Assembly (NCBI GenBank): GCA_018055865.1
Contig: JAGPGR010000012.1
Span: 1-14,898, forward strand
Source of the DNA: Paludibacteraceae bacterium
GTDB lineage: Bacteria > Bacteroidota > Bacteroidia > Bacteroidales > Paludibacteraceae
DNA: 14,898 nt
Direction: 5' to 3'
The notes under the pieces are model-generated. The model was given only the letters and a program-made list of their open reading frames with translations, had not been told where the DNA came from and ran no database searches. This document shows, piece by piece, positions 14,811-14,898 of this stretch (its first letter is position 1; every line of letters starts with the position of its first letter). Position numbers and translations under genes: made by a program.

Positions 14811-14898
14811 ATGAATAAATTATTTAGTATAAAAGGAAAAGTGGTAGTTATTACCGGAGGAACAGGCGTTTTGGGAGGAACTATTGCTGCCTATCTGG
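14811..14898 (+). CDS. Short-chain dehydrogenase/reductase, 5' end only (probable D-mannonate oxidoreductase)
   Basis: Only the first 29 codons lie in the window; the gene runs off the right edge. They encode a short lead-in (MNKLFSIKGK) and the start of a Rossmann fold: strand VVVITGG with the cofactor-binding TGGTGVLGG pattern (TGxxxGxG type) and the following helix. This is clearly a classical SDR. Its substrate is inferred from position: 87 bp after uxuA in the same direction, where SDR enzymes in many bacteria reduce D-fructuronate to D-mannonate in place of the unrelated long-chain UxuB. The catalytic Tyr-Lys motif is outside the window, so activity cannot be judged. No terminator precedes it, so co-transcription with uxuA is likely. 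Confidence 0.85.
   Translation, partial: MNKLFSIKGKVVVITGGTGVLGGTIAAYL

Noticed and set aside
1..14898. A novel defence, mobile or secondary-metabolite system
   Set aside because: All substantial ORFs fall into housekeeping, envelope or central catabolic families; no nuclease, integrase, transposase, toxin or biosynthetic cluster was found.

Overview
The window looks like chromosomal core DNA from a member of the Bacteroidota, most likely order Bacteroidales. The grounds are: two families I know mainly from this phylum (a DUF4293 membrane protein and a DUF3276/PUR-type nucleic-acid-binding protein); a long, insertion-bearing NusB next to YajC and a YbbR-domain protein; an uxuA gene followed by a short-chain dehydrogenase rather than a classical uxuB; starts mostly without Shine-Dalgarno sequences; and several exact TAnnTTTG boxes (the Bacteroidota -7 consensus) just upstream of genes. 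The DNA is AT-rich between genes. I see no rRNA, tRNA, CRISPR array, transposase, phage gene or toxin-antitoxin pair, and no candidate for a new defence or mobile system.

Layout from left to right. (1) 8-211: a short unrecognised ORF, open to the left edge. (2) 332-1738: an envelope lipoprotein with an NlpC/P60 peptidase domain and three LysM repeats. It ends at a shared terminator with a convergent KASIII (FabH-like) gene at 1826-2905. (3) A divergent intergenic region leads into a rightward pair, pepT and gcvT (3194-5517), closed by a strong terminator. (4) A long leftward block follows, read from right to left as nusB, yajC, ybbR-like, DUF4293, msrB-msrA fusion and alkaline phosphatase (11475 down to 5594). 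The nusB-yajC-ybbR part is housekeeping (transcription antitermination, Sec accessory, envelope anchor). The MsrBA lipoprotein and the exported phosphatase are extracytoplasmic enzymes. (5) A rightward PUR-type gene (11791-12231) has its own terminator, followed by an L-threonine aldolase gene (12323-13348). (6) uxuA (13527-14723) and the first 29 codons of an SDR gene (14811 to the window end) form the start of a hexuronate (glucuronate/mannonate) catabolic unit.

Functional links that can be inferred: PepT releases amino acids from tripeptides, while GcvT and threonine aldolase both handle glycine and one-carbon flow. UxuA with the SDR would interconvert fructuronate, mannonate and 2-keto-3-deoxygluconate.

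The most unusual signals are non-coding. The DUF4293 gene is flanked by short-period degenerate tandem arrays: an exact 8-bp periodicity in two inverted blocks downstream (8355-8478), and a 7-bp periodicity abutting its start codon with a 20-bp palindrome embedded in phase (8962-9017). uxuA lies between two similar C-rich/G-rich palindromic stretches, the second of which forms its last codons. The KASIII lacks the usual FabH CoA-binding signature and may use an unusual primer.
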